NCBI GenBank assembly: GCA_004144175.1
Contig: SEFT01000006.1
Span: 62,001 to 126,000, forward strand
Origin: Sphingobacteriales bacterium
GTDB lineage: Bacteria; Bacteroidota; Bacteroidia; Chitinophagales; Chitinophagaceae
Direction of reading: 5' to 3'
Length of the DNA: 64,000 bases
Shown one piece after another: positions 1 through 9,812 of the stretch. A program made the translations under genes and the position numbers. The notes below the pieces were generated by a model that had not been told where the DNA came from, searched no databases, and was given only the letters and a program-made list of their open reading frames with translations. Position 1 is the stretch's first letter; each line of letters begins with the position of its first letter.

Positions 1-413
1 GGCCGGAAATTCATAACCTGGACTACGACCTTATGGATCATGACGGAGATGAGTACGTAGATATGTACGAGTTTGAGCCGCAGGTAGGAATTAAGGACTG
101 CGAGTGGGGCAATCCTAATTATAAACCATCGGGTATAGGAGAGGCGAAAAATGCTGCTTCTATATCGGTATATCCTACCCTGGTAACTACCAACGCCGTG
201 AATGTGGATGTGACGCTGGAAGCTGCGGGTGAAGTAACGATGAAGCTGTACAGCATAACAGGTGCATTGATAAGCGAGCAGTTAGTAAGCAAAGGTGCAG
301 GCACCAACAAGCTGACTGTTGACATGAGCGCTGTAACGCCGGGCAGCTACATACTACATGTAGAGCACAGCAACGGCACGCAGACGAGCCGTACTCGTTT
401 GCAGAAGCTCTAG
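1..413 (+). CDS. C-terminal part of a T9SS-secreted protein (5' end outside window)
   Basis: The reading frame is open from the left edge, so this is the tail of a longer gene. The last 80 or so residues form a type A T9SS sorting domain: a SVYPTLV segment (the usual VYPNP-like start), a beta-rich middle with KLYSITGALI, and a final GSYILHV strand. Such domains direct proteins through the type IX system to the cell surface or medium. Just upstream is an acidic loop, DHDGDEYVDMYE, with Asp/Glu at EF-hand positions 1, 3, 5 and 12 but Glu instead of Gly at position 6, so a calcium site is possible. The function of the missing N-terminal part cannot be told. A strong hairpin follows the stop codon. 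Confidence 0.85.
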   Translation, partial: PEIHNLDYDLMDHDGDEYVDMYEFEPQVGIKDCEWGNPNYKPSGIGEAKNAASISVYPTLVTTNAVNVDVTLEAAGEVTMKLYSITGALISEQLVSKGAGTNKLTVDMSAVTPGSYILHVEHSNGTQTSRTRLQKL

Positions 414-744
414 TGTAATACGGAAATAAATAATAGCAGAACTGCCACATGATATCATGTGGCAGTTCTGTTTATAAAGGTAATCAGTTTGGAAATTACC
501 CGTTTTTCAACTGACTCTTAGCGTGATATGATAGCAGGAGTCTGCAATGACGTGTATATCTGGCTATACAGTATTGTATAATTAGCTATTGCAGACAATG
601 ATCGCCTTAGCCTGAACTGCAAAAAAGATTTCGTCTGATGAAGACAGCTATTCGTCGAATCAAAACACGCATTCGGCAGATGTGACAATCTTTCCGGTAA
701 TAGCCAGATTAAATTTATTTAAACATAAACACATACCACGCCTT
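414..744. other. Intergenic region with terminator
   Basis: This 331-base gap holds the perfect palindrome at 437-470 (listed separately) and a short inverted repeat GGTAAT/ATTACC around 479-500. I see no open frame with coding character and no convincing TAnnTTTG -7 box. The promoter of the next gene is presumably in the AT-rich stretch before 745. Confidence 0.5.
437..475. terminator. Perfect 34-bp palindrome, bidirectional terminator candidate
   Basis: Bases 437-453 are exactly complementary to 454-470 (17-bp arms, centre GAT|ATC), followed by TTTAT. It sits 23 bases after the stop codon of the T9SS gene, the expected place for a terminator. With no natural loop, the RNA hairpin must open a few central pairs. 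Confidence 0.7.
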
Positions 745-1482
745 ATGAAAAAGATCCTTTCGTTTTTTGCACTATGCACCTTGGCTGTAAGTGCCAACGC
801 ACAAATAAGCTTTTGCCCGGGCGGCTATTGGAGCACTCCCGGATGCCCTACTACTGTGCCTACCTTGACAGACTCCTGGGTAATGATCGGAAATACGAAC
901 CCCGCCCTGCCTGCATCAGTGCCAGGTTCACCGGTGCCGCAGATGCCCAGCTTAACGATAGAAACGGCTTCGGGCGAAATGGACGTCGCTCCATCGCTGC
1001 TTATAAAAAATGCCAGGAAGCCAAGTGACCAGATAGATGATAATATAGCCCAGGTAATGATGGGTTCAACAGCCATTCCAGGGTATTGGAAGGATGTTTT
1101 CGTGATAGACGGAAATGGAAAAACTCATATCGGAGTGAGCCCATCCTTTCACTCAAAGCCCTTCGGATTTAACTTATATGTGGCACAGGGTATACTGACC
1201 GAGCGAGTAAAGGTAGCAACACTGAAAAGTTCGGAATGGCCTGACTACGTCTTTGCTAAAGACTATGACCTGATGTCTTTACCTGAACTTGAATCTTACC
1301 TGGAAAAAAATAAACATCTTCCTGATGTGCCATCGGCGAAGGAAGTGGAAAGTGATGGTTTAGACCTGGCCGAAATGGACGCTAAGCTTTTGCGTAAGAT
1401 CGAAGAGCTTACACTATATATGATAGATCTGAAAAAAGACAACGATGAACTTCGCAAAAAGATAGCAGAGCTTAGAAAATAG
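745..1482 (+). CDS. Secreted protein with C-terminal coiled-coil, tail-fibre-like domain
   Basis: 245 residues. I chose the ATG at 745 because it begins a clean signal peptide (MKKILSFFALCTLAVSANAQ); an upstream in-frame ATG at 682 would put about 20 polar and charged residues before it. The middle is Pro/Gly/Thr-rich. The C-terminus has the pattern YDLMSLPELESYLEKNKHLP, then DVPSAKEVES and a heptad-rich helix rich in Leu, Glu and Lys. This tail recurs in Bacteroidota surface proteins and resembles trimerising ends of phage tail fibres (established knowledge of the pattern). There is no T9SS sorting domain. Only 29 bases separate it from the S8 protease, so the two may be co-transcribed. The exact role is unknown; a surface or fibre-forming structural protein is the best guess. 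Confidence 0.7.
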   Translation: MKKILSFFALCTLAVSANAQISFCPGGYWSTPGCPTTVPTLTDSWVMIGNTNPALPASVPGSPVPQMPSLTIETASGEMDVAPSLLIKNARKPSDQIDDNIAQVMMGSTAIPGYWKDVFVIDGNGKTHIGVSPSFHSKPFGFNLYVAQGILTERVKVATLKSSEWPDYVFAKDYDLMSLPELESYLEKNKHLPDVPSAKEVESDGLDLAEMDAKLLRKIEELTLYMIDLKKDNDELRKKIAELRK

Positions 1483-1511
1483 ATCATTGATAACTTTTAA
1501 AACAAACCAGT

Positions 1512-4052
1512 ATGTTAAGACTAATGATACTGTTTGTTTTAGTCATATCAATGGTTAAAACAAACGCGCAAACTGTTTATGAGCAGTTTTTGCAGAGAGA
1601 AAGCAAAGATAGAATGCTTTTGAAACTACATCCCGATGCAACTATGGAGGATGTTGATGCAGTGTTGAGAAAAGTAGCTGACGACCGCAACTTTTCTACA
1701 TCGTCACAAGGTGTTGCCGGGTACTTTGTGCTTGACCGTAAACCAGGCAGCAACATCTCTAAAGAAGACGCTCTAAGAGCTTATATGTCCGAGCCATACA
1801 TAGCATACGCGTCTTTCGTCTTTATGGATGACGAAGAAACCTTTACGGGATATGCCAATGATATTTTCGTAAAGGCAAAGCCAGGCGTATCAAGAGATGA
1901 AATCATAGCCTTGGCTAAAAGATATGGCATGACAGGCATACTCGACTACAGGCCACAACGCAACATTTATCAATTATACTTCGATAAAGAGGGCAATACA
2001 TTCGAACGCTCGGATAAATTATTTCAGTCGGGCGCGTTTGTTTTTACAGAGCCTAATTTCTACACCACAGCGATACGCCCGAATGCGGTTATAGGCAGGG
2101 CAACAAACAGTATGGGTGACTGTCCGGTTGTGAATAACACTGTAGATGCAGAGATGACTTCTTTTAATCAATGGGGACTGTTTACAGGAACATATGCTCA
2201 ATGCTCCTCAGCGATGTGCATGGTGCCGATGAATACAGGCGGAGATCCAAGTAAATTCCTGCCTTTTTTATCTGACATCAATGTATGCCATGCCTGGAAT
2301 TTCAATAATGGATCTGCACAGGGTAAAAATGTAGGCGTGCAAGGCAGTGGAATATATGTGGCAGTAATTGATGATGGCGTTGATACACGGCATCCGGACC
2401 TTACAATGCGCAAACAAAGTAATGGCAATGTGTATGGTTACGATCCGGTTAATGCGCCTGGGCCGGTGATAAGTAATTTAATATACAGCCTCACTACTGA
2501 TCCTGGTTGCCCCGACGAGGGCTACCATGCCAGCTGTACTACAGGGGCTGTATACCATGGTACCGGTGTTGCAGGTATCATCAATGCGAGACGGAACAAC
2601 ACGTTCCCCGGCAGTGGTACCAGCGGACGTGGCCTGGCAGGAGTTGCTCCGCTTAGTGAAATAATGCCGGTACATGCCTGGTGGCGAGTTAATGTATGTG
2701 ATGCGAAAGCAGGAGCTACTTCAGGTCAGATATTAGCCAACGGTATCTACTGGGCTACCGACAATAATGCAGATATAATAAATTGCTCCTGGGGATGGAA
2801 CGCGTACAACAGTACAAAAGTAGCGCCAAGAATTATACAAGATGCGATTGAAGATGCCGTAACTAATGGCAGGGGTGGTAAAGGCTGTGTAGTGGTGGCC
2901 GGGGCCGGAAATCAGAATTGGGTTGAGCTTGGCTGGCCTGCCTGTAACCCGAATGTGATAGCCGTTGGTGCATCTACGATGTGTGGCGAACGTAAAACAG
3001 CAGGTCCTTTCCCAAATCATCCATCGACACCCAACCTAACTTTTCCTGATGTTAACGGCCCTTCATGCGATGGATGGGTAAATTGGGGAAGTAACTATGG
3101 CTCTGGCCCAAGTACGCCGTACAAAGACCATAACGGAAATAATCTGGATTGCTCGAATAGTCTTTCCGTTGTTGCGCCTGGTGTTGATATTACTACCACA
3201 ATAGTAAATCGTCCATACACAACGCCGTACGGTGGCGGCTATGACTACCTTTATGGCGGCACATCAGCGGCAGGGCCTTTTGTATCAGGAGTAGCAGCGT
3301 TGATGTTGTCTGTAAACCCTTGCCTCGAATGGCAAGAGGTGAAGCAAATAATAGAGGCAAGCGCATATAATGTTAACCCGTCCCAGTATACATACTCGTC
3401 ATTTACAGGTTGGAGTAATGAGATGGGGTATGGTCTGCTCAATGCAGGAAATGCAGTAACACTGGCGTATGATCTGTATAAGCAATCTACTACAGAGACA
3501 GGTACTAAGGCATACAAATCGGCAAATCACCTGTTTGCTGGCTGGCGAGTTACAGATATAGAGAAAGTGCCTACAAGCGCAAAATATATCGTATCAGGCG
3601 GTGCCCGGATAGATTTCTTCGCACCCAACAATAATGCTGTTCACCTGTTGCCGGGTTTCGAGACCATGTCGGGTGCCAATTTTAACGCGGAAATCACGAC
3701 CGGTGTTTGCGATAACAGCCAATACCATCTCAAACCTGAGACAAGCGACAATGAAGTGCGGGATATTGAATACTTCGCACAAAGAAGGTCAAACGCTGTA
3801 CAGCAGATAACTGTATATCCAAACCCGGTAAAGGATGTTCTCAACATATCGCTGTCGCTTTCTGTAGATGATAAAGTGTCATTTACCATATTGAACACGC
3901 TAGGCCAAAAGATGGGGCAGCCAATATCCATAGATCTTAAAGCCGGAAAGCATAAACAAACAATCAGTGCAACTGAGTTGATTCCGGGAATTTACACCAT
4001 TATCGTTCATACAACGAAAGGAACGGATCAATATAAATTCACAAAAGAATAA
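1512..4052 (+). CDS. S8 (subtilisin-like) serine protease with T9SS sorting domain
   Basis: 846 residues. A signal peptide ends near TNAQ (residue 20). Residues about 25-210 look like the N-terminal prodomains of fervidolysin-type subtilases. The catalytic triad is complete: Asp287 (AVIDDGVD), His349 (YHGTGVAG) and Ser585 (GGTSAAGP), with the oxyanion Asn in VVVAGAGN. The segment between His and Ser is long and has several Cys, which may form disulfides. The last 80 residues are a T9SS type A domain (VYPNPVKDVLNI to GIYTIIVH). It is therefore expected to be an extracellular or cell-surface endopeptidase. It follows the coiled-coil secreted protein by 29 bases and has no promoter-like gap of its own. 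A hairpin overlaps the stop codon, ending the unit. Confidence 0.92.
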   Translation: MLRLMILFVLVISMVKTNAQTVYEQFLQRESKDRMLLKLHPDATMEDVDAVLRKVADDRNFSTSSQGVAGYFVLDRKPGSNISKEDALRAYMSEPYIAYASFVFMDDEETFTGYANDIFVKAKPGVSRDEIIALAKRYGMTGILDYRPQRNIYQLYFDKEGNTFERSDKLFQSGAFVFTEPNFYTTAIRPNAVIGRATNSMGDCPVVNNTVDAEMTSFNQWGLFTGTYAQCSSAMCMVPMNTGGDPSKFLPFLSDINVCHAWNFNNGSAQGKNVGVQGSGIYVAVIDDGVDTRHPDLTMRKQSNGNVYGYDPVNAPGPVISNLIYSLTTDPGCPDEGYHASCTTGAVYHGTGVAGIINARRNNTFPGSGTSGRGLAGVAPLSEIMPVHAWWRVNVCDAKAGATSGQILANGIYWATDNNADIINCSWGWNAYNSTKVAPRIIQDAIEDAVTNGRGGKGCVVVAGAGNQNWVELGWPACNPNVIAVGASTMCGERKTAGPFPNHPSTPNLTFPDVNGPSCDGWVNWGSNYGSGPSTPYKDHNGNNLDCSNSLSVVAPGVDITTTIVNRPYTTPYGGGYDYLYGGTSAAGPFVSGVAALMLSVNPCLEWQEVKQIIEASAYNVNPSQYTYSSFTGWSNEMGYGLLNAGNAVTLAYDLYKQSTTETGTKAYKSANHLFAGWRVTDIEKVPTSAKYIVSGGARIDFFAPNNNAVHLLPGFETMSGANFNAEITTGVCDNSQYHLKPETSDNEVRDIEYFAQRRSNAVQQITVYPNPVKDVLNISLSLSVDDKVSFTILNTLGQKMGQPISIDLKAGKHKQTISATELIPGIYTIIVHTTKGTDQYKFTKE

Positions 4053-4084
4053 GAAAGGGGGAGCTCTACTCCCTTTCTTCCTTT
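4051..4084 (+). terminator. Rho-independent terminator after the S8 protease
   Basis: AAGAAAGGG (4051-4059) pairs with CCCTTTCTT (4071-4079) across an 11-base loop, followed by CCTTTTCC. The hairpin begins at the stop codon. Confidence 0.7.
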
Positions 4085-4433
4085 TCCTGATTATAGAGTC
4101 GATTGTTGCCAACTGACTCTATAATCATTTTTTTTTTGAGCGGCAATCTGAAGCTGCTTAACGCTTGGTGGTAACGGAATGGGTCTTGATACTTAATAGT
4201 AGTGCTGACGCCGAATGGTGCCACCGCCACTACATAGCTGCAACCTGACTAGCTGCATAGACAGTCTTTCGCAAGACACCTCGATCAACCGCCGCATAAC
4301 GACACTGCCAATACCTTTAGTATGTCACCTAACTATATTCTTTTTCTTGCTGGTATATAGTAAAGAATTATTATGGGGATTGAAACAGATATCTAACTTC
4401 GGGTTAGCATTTTAATAAGTGCTTCCAATCTTT
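4053..4433. other. Intergenic region before the alpha-2-macroglobulin gene
   Basis: This 381-base gap holds the terminator above, a run of T at about 4127-4136 and AT-rich DNA. An open frame at 4215-4415 has no coding look (Ser/Thr/Leu-rich, no neighbour in register) and was not accepted. TAACTTCG at 4394-4401 differs by one base from a TAnnTTTG -7 box and lies 33 bases before the ATG of the next gene, so it is the best promoter candidate, without a clear -33 partner. Confidence 0.4.
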
Positions 4434-7400
4434 ATGAAACCTCGATTGTGGCTGCTATGGGCCATCCTCTGCGTCGCTGTGGGCGCGTGCAAGCAAAAAA
4501 ACGGTATTGACATTAAAATGAAAACGGGAGAAGAAGTAGAGGTGCAGCAGAACCTACTCTTCGGCTTCGACAAAGATATCTTCCCCGACAGCCTCCTGAA
4601 CACCTGGGATACGACGGCCTACATCGAATTTACACCAAAAGTACAGGGCTCTTTCCGCTGGAACAGCTCGAATGAGCTGATGTTCTCGCCCGGCGCAGGC
4701 TTTGCCCCCGGTACCGAGTACACAGCGGTGATCACGAAAAGGGTGCTGAACAAAAGCAAAAAGAAGTACCCGATGAACGATGTGAAGTTCAGCTTCCACA
4801 CGGCGCCGCTACGCGTAGCGGGTACACACATCAGCTGGACGCGCGGGCAGAGCATGGGAAATGTGATGGTGCAAGCCGATGTAAGCTTTAACTACGATGT
4901 AAAGGTGAGCGATGCCGCAGCCAAAATAAAATTGAGCAGCAAGGGGCAGGGCATAGTGGCCAATGTCATTAATAGCGGTACCGGCAAGATGGTATCGCTG
5001 CAATTTATGCCGGTGAGCCAGCTCGACGAGGAAACGCCGCTGAAGATAGAGGTGGCCAGGGACATACCCCTGGCTGCAGGCAATAAGATATCGCAAAAAG
5101 ATACAGTGCTGACAGAGGCGATACCATCGCGCTACAACCTGAGTGTAACAGGTGTGACCGCACAGCATACGGGTACTGAGGGCATCATAACCGTGAACAC
5201 CAGCCAGCCGGTGCTGGAAGAGCAGTTGAAGCTAAGCATCGCGCTTGAGCCAGCCGTCGACTTTGATGTGACTGCCAGCGATGCGGGTTTCATTATTACC
5301 AGTGCGGCGCTAAAGTCTACCCAAACCTACCAACTGACCGTAAACAAGCTGGTAGAAGGCGCATTTGGTGGTAAGCTGAAGAGTGACTTTGAAGAGCAGG
5401 TCAGCTTTGGCAAGCTGGCACCGTCGGTCACATTTGTGAACAGCAAAGGAATGTATCTGTCGAGCCAGGGGTATAAGAACCTGTCGCTGAACATAGTGAA
5501 TGTGCCTAAGCTGCGTGTGAGCGTAGTAAAGGTGTACGAGAACAACCTGGAGCAACTGCTGCGGGCGGGCAAAGAGAACCGATACCACTATGACGATGAA
5601 TCGGACGACTATAATGATTATGAGTTTTACCAGACCGAGAACCTGGGTGATACCATTTACCAGCGTACCTACGAAACGGCTAAGCTGCCCAAGCTGAACG
5701 CCGCCAATGTGCTGCACCTCGACTTTAGCGATAAGCTGCGCGACTACGATGGAGTGTATGTAATAACAGTAGCATCGGAAGATCACCAGTGGATACAGCA
5801 GTCGAAGATACTGTCGATATCCGACATCGGCCTGATCGTGAAACAGGATAATAACAGCACCTATGTATTTGCCAATTCTATAAGGAATGCTTCAGCGTTG
5901 AGCAAAGTGAAAGTGAGCTTCATAAGCAATACCAACCAACGCATGTATAGCGCCAATACTGATGCTGAAGGTATAGCTGTATTTAAGCATGCCGATAAGA
6001 AAGTACCCGGTATGAAGGTAGCCATGGTGACGGCGAAGATGGATGATGAATTTAGCTTTGTGTGGCTCGACCAGAGCCGGGTAGAAACCTCACGATTCGA
6101 TGTAGGCGGCCGTATGCCCAATGCTACCAACCTGAATGCCATGATGTATGCAGAGCGTAACCTGTACCGACCGGGCGAGACCATAAATGCAAGCGTAGTA
6201 ATAAGGAATGAAGAGTGGGGCAACCCCGGTGAGATGCCTGTGAAGCTGAAGCTGAATATGCCGAATGGTAAGGAGTTTGCCACACACCGTAAAATATTGA
6301 ATGCAGAAGGCTCGTGTGAGACGTCCTTCAGGCTGCCACCGAGCGCTATGACGGGTACCTATGTGCTGGAGACTTATACAGGTAATGATATATTGCTAAA
6401 CAGCTACGACTTCAGTATAGAAGACTTTATGCCCGATCGCCTGAAGGTGCAGGTAAAGAGTGACCGCACCGAATACACACCGGGCGACAGCGTGCGTGTG
6501 AATATACAGGCCGATAACCTGTTTGGTACACCGGCGGCAGGCAGGCATTATGAATGTATGCTGAACCTGCACAAGGTTGACTTCAGCCATAAGGCTTATG
6601 AAGAATACAACTTCAGGCTGAAGGGGGAAACAAATGTGGAGTTTGATGTGAAGACAGGCAATACTGCCGCAAATGGCTCGGCATCGGAAGGGTTCACCAT
6701 ACCCGCCGATCTGAAGAATACAGGTATGCACCGGGGTAATGTAATGTGTGCCGTGTCTGACGAGACGGGCCGCCCTGTACACAGGTATCAGAACATTACC
6801 GTATATGCACAGCCGGTATTCGTAGGCGTAAAGCAAATGGATGAATACATCAGCACCCGCAGGCCAGTACGCATACCGTTGGTAGCGCTGGATAAGAATG
6901 GTACGCCGCAAAATAATGTAGGCGTATGGATGCACGTTGTGCGGAAGGAATGGCATACGGTAATGCAACAGTCGGGCAGTACGTACAGGTATGTATCGCA
7001 GATGGACGAGAAGGTGATAAAACAGCAGGTGGCGCGCGTAAGCGGTACAAACAGCAATTACCTGTTCACGCCCGATGAAAGCGGTGAATACGAATTGCGC
7101 ATAGGTCTGGAAGGTAGTAACAACTATGTAGTGCAGCAGTTCTATTCCTATGGTGGCTGGGATGCGCAGCAAAGCAGCTTTGAGGTGAACAATGAAGGTA
7201 ATGTGACCATCAAACCTGATAAGGATAAGTACAATGCCAATGATAACATGAACATCCTTTTCACTACGCCATTCGAAGGCCGTATGCTGGTAACGGTAGA
7301 GCGCAACAGCATTATGAAGCACTACTACCTGAGCACAATGAACAGAACGGCCACCCTGTCGCTAACGGCTGATGATGGCTTTGTTCCGAATGTTTATTTG

Positions 7401-9812
7401 ACGGCTACCCTCTTCCGCCCGATGGACGGCAGTGATATGCCGCTGACGGTAGCGCATGGTTTCCGGTCGGTAGAAGTGGAGAATAAAGCCAACCACCTGC
7501 CTGTAGCAGTGAGCATATCCGATAAATCGCGCTCGAAGACGAAGCAAACCATAACGGTGAAAACCACGCCGGGCGCTTATGTGACCATAGCCGCTGTAGA
7601 TGAGGGTATACTGCAGGTGCGCGACTATCAGACGCCCGATGCGTATAAGTATTTCTACCAGCGGGTAGCACTGGCTACCAATAGCTACGATATATATCCA
7701 CTATTGCTGCCCGAGGTAAAGCTGAGGAGATCGAGCACGGGTGGTGACGGCTTTGGCGAGAGCAGCATGCGTGTGAACCCGATGTTTGTTAACAGCGTGA
7801 AGAATGTGAGTTTCTGGAGCGGCATACTGCAAGCCAACAGTAGCGGTGTCGTAAAATATACGGTTGACATACCCCAGTTCTCGGGCGACCTGCGTGTGAT
7901 GGCAATTGCCTATAAAGGCAAAGCATTTGGCGGTGGCGACCAGCATATGAAGGTAGCCGACCCGGTTATCATCAGTACGGCACTACCACGCTTCCTGAGC
8001 CCGAAAGATGAAGCGCTGATGTCGGTAACGATGAGCAATACCACGGCTAAGGAGGCTACCGTATCGGTGCAGGCAAATGTAAGCGGACCGCTGGCTGTTG
8101 TAGGCAGCCCTACGCAGACTGTGCGCTTAGCTGCCAATAGCGAGCAGCGTGTGGTGTACAAAGTAGCAGCAGCAAGCGCTATTGGTGCAGGTAAGGTAAC
8201 GGTAACCGTAAAGGGCATGAACGAGATCTTTACCAATGAGACCGATATAAGCATAAGACCACCGGCATCGCTGCAAAAGCTGTATAGCGCCGGGCAAGCT
8301 GCGGATGGTTCATTGCAATCGATAGACCTGAACAATGACTTTATACCTTCAACGAGAAGGGGCACACTGGTGGTATCTACTATGCCGCTGGTGCAGTTCT
8401 CCAAGCAGTTAAAAGACCTGGTCCAATATCCGTATGGGTGCGTAGAGCAAACCACGTCTACCGCTTTCCCGCAATTATACTATCACGATCTGGTGACGAG
8501 CCTTATGGGTAAAGATCAGGCAACGGGCACACCCGCTTATAATGTACAGCAGGCTATATCCAAGCTGCAATCGATGCAGCTATCGAATGGTGCGCTGAGC
8601 TACTGGCCGGGCGGCGACTATGAAAGCTGGTGGGGTAGTGTATATGCAGCGCACTTCCTGCTGGAGGCTAAGAAGAGCGGCTACGAAGTGAATACCCATA
8701 CCCTCGACCGCCTGTATCAGTATATGAAGGTGCAGCTAAACAAAGGCGGTATGGAAACGCTGTATTATAACACCAATATGCGCCGCGAGATAGTAGCTAA
8801 GGAAATACCTTACTCACTATACGTACTGGCGCTGGCAGGTCAGCCGCAGCAGTCGAGCATGAACTACTACAAAGCCCGTATAGCGCAGCTGGGTATCGAT
8901 AGCCGGTATATGCTGGCGGCAGCCTACGGCCTGTCGGGGCAGCCTGATAAAGCAAGGCAAGTATTGCCTCCATCATTCAGTGGTGAGAAGGCAAGCCAGA
9001 TATCAGGTGGTAGCTTCTACTCCTATATACGCGACCAGGCGATGGCCCTGTATGCTCTTCAGGATATAGATGCAAACAACCCACAGATAGGTACGCTGGC
9101 CAAACAGCTGTCGGACCAGTTGCTGAAAGCACGATACCTGAATACACAGGAAAATGTATTTAGTGTACTGGCATTCGGTAAGCTGGCGCGGAAAGCTGCC
9201 AAGGCCAATGCTACTGCCGACATAATATCGGGTGGTAAAGTGCTGGCTACAATGAAGGGGCAGACAACTACGCTAGACCTGAGGAGTGCGCCCGATAGCA
9301 AAGTGCAAATACGCGTGAAGGGTACTGGCAAGTATTATTACTATTCTGAACAGTCGGGTATATCGGCTACGGGTAAGTATGTGGAGGAAGATAGCTATCT
9401 GAAGATCAGGAGAAGCTTCTATACAAGAGAAGGTAAGCAGGTATCCAATAATGCATTCAGTCAAAATGACCTGATCGTCGTAAAGCTTACGATAGAATCG
9501 CAGAACAGTGTGAGCAATATAGCGATTACCGATATGCTGCCTGCGGGCTTCGAGGTAGAGAATGCAAGGTTGTATGAGCTACCCGACATTAAATGGATAC
9601 AGAACGGAGAAACGCCGGACTATATAGATATGCGCGACGACCGTGTGAATATGTTCACCAACCTGGAAGGGAAACCTAAAACCTTCTATTATATGGTTCG
9701 TGCAGTATCGCCGGGTAGCTTCCAACTTGGCCCGGTGCAGGCCGATGCGATGTACGACGGTTCTATCCATTCTTACCATGGTGCAGGCGTAGTGAAAGTG
9801 AGCGAGCGATAA
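4434..9812 (+). CDS. Alpha-2-macroglobulin family lipoprotein (YfhM-like), thioester type
   Basis: 1792 residues. Start chosen at ATG 4434, which gives a lipoprotein signal with lipobox VGA-Cys19; the frame opens slightly earlier at a GTG. Bacterial alpha-2-macroglobulins are membrane-anchored periplasmic traps that trap attacking proteases covalently through a reactive thioester. Seen here: MG2-type segment AERNLYRPGETI near residue 575, the central A2M segment (NVSFWSG) near 1126, and the thioester motif GCVEQ with Cys1336 and Gln1339. The rest of the C-terminal half is alpha-helical in character, like the thioester domain of the family, then a beta-rich receptor-like end. The stop codon directly abuts the pbpC start, matching the known yfhM-pbpC pairing in which the trap guards the wall while PBP1C repairs it. 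Confidence 0.93.
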   Translation: MKPRLWLLWAILCVAVGACKQKNGIDIKMKTGEEVEVQQNLLFGFDKDIFPDSLLNTWDTTAYIEFTPKVQGSFRWNSSNELMFSPGAGFAPGTEYTAVITKRVLNKSKKKYPMNDVKFSFHTAPLRVAGTHISWTRGQSMGNVMVQADVSFNYDVKVSDAAAKIKLSSKGQGIVANVINSGTGKMVSLQFMPVSQLDEETPLKIEVARDIPLAAGNKISQKDTVLTEAIPSRYNLSVTGVTAQHTGTEGIITVNTSQPVLEEQLKLSIALEPAVDFDVTASDAGFIITSAALKSTQTYQLTVNKLVEGAFGGKLKSDFEEQVSFGKLAPSVTFVNSKGMYLSSQGYKNLSLNIVNVPKLRVSVVKVYENNLEQLLRAGKENRYHYDDESDDYNDYEFYQTENLGDTIYQRTYETAKLPKLNAANVLHLDFSDKLRDYDGVYVITVASEDHQWIQQSKILSISDIGLIVKQDNNSTYVFANSIRNASALSKVKVSFISNTNQRMYSANTDAEGIAVFKHADKKVPGMKVAMVTAKMDDEFSFVWLDQSRVETSRFDVGGRMPNATNLNAMMYAERNLYRPGETINASVVIRNEEWGNPGEMPVKLKLNMPNGKEFATHRKILNAEGSCETSFRLPPSAMTGTYVLETYTGNDILLNSYDFSIEDFMPDRLKVQVKSDRTEYTPGDSVRVNIQADNLFGTPAAGRHYECMLNLHKVDFSHKAYEEYNFRLKGETNVEFDVKTGNTAANGSASEGFTIPADLKNTGMHRGNVMCAVSDETGRPVHRYQNITVYAQPVFVGVKQMDEYISTRRPVRIPLVALDKNGTPQNNVGVWMHVVRKEWHTVMQQSGSTYRYVSQMDEKVIKQQVARVSGTNSNYLFTPDESGEYELRIGLEGSNNYVVQQFYSYGGWDAQQSSFEVNNEGNVTIKPDKDKYNANDNMNILFTTPFEGRMLVTVERNSIMKHYYLSTMNRTATLSLTADDGFVPNVYLTATLFRPMDGSDMPLTVAHGFRSVEVENKANHLPVAVSISDKSRSKTKQTITVKTTPGAYVTIAAVDEGILQVRDYQTPDAYKYFYQRVALATNSYDIYPLLLPEVKLRRSSTGGDGFGESSMRVNPMFVNSVKNVSFWSGILQANSSGVVKYTVDIPQFSGDLRVMAIAYKGKAFGGGDQHMKVADPVIISTALPRFLSPKDEALMSVTMSNTTAKEATVSVQANVSGPLAVVGSPTQTVRLAANSEQRVVYKVAAASAIGAGKVTVTVKGMNEIFTNETDISIRPPASLQKLYSAGQAADGSLQSIDLNNDFIPSTRRGTLVVSTMPLVQFSKQLKDLVQYPYGCVEQTTSTAFPQLYYHDLVTSLMGKDQATGTPAYNVQQAISKLQSMQLSNGALSYWPGGDYESWWGSVYAAHFLLEAKKSGYEVNTHTLDRLYQYMKVQLNKGGMETLYYNTNMRREIVAKEIPYSLYVLALAGQPQQSSMNYYKARIAQLGIDSRYMLAAAYGLSGQPDKARQVLPPSFSGEKASQISGGSFYSYIRDQAMALYALQDIDANNPQIGTLAKQLSDQLLKARYLNTQENVFSVLAFGKLARKAAKANATADIISGGKVLATMKGQTTTLDLRSAPDSKVQIRVKGTGKYYYYSEQSGISATGKYVEEDSYLKIRRSFYTREGKQVSNNAFSQNDLIVVKLTIESQNSVSNIAITDMLPAGFEVENARLYELPDIKWIQNGETPDYIDMRDDRVNMFTNLEGKPKTFYYMVRAVSPGSFQLGPVQADAMYDGSIHSYHGAGVVKVSER

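Noticed and set aside
4215-4415. 66-residue open frame between the S8 protease and the alpha-2-macroglobulin
   Set aside because: No signal, domain or coding-like composition, and it sits in AT-rich intergenic DNA.
6396-7322. Long minus-strand frame of 308 residues
   Set aside because: Antisense shadow of the alpha-2-macroglobulin; Tyr/His/Ile-rich and without recognisable domains.
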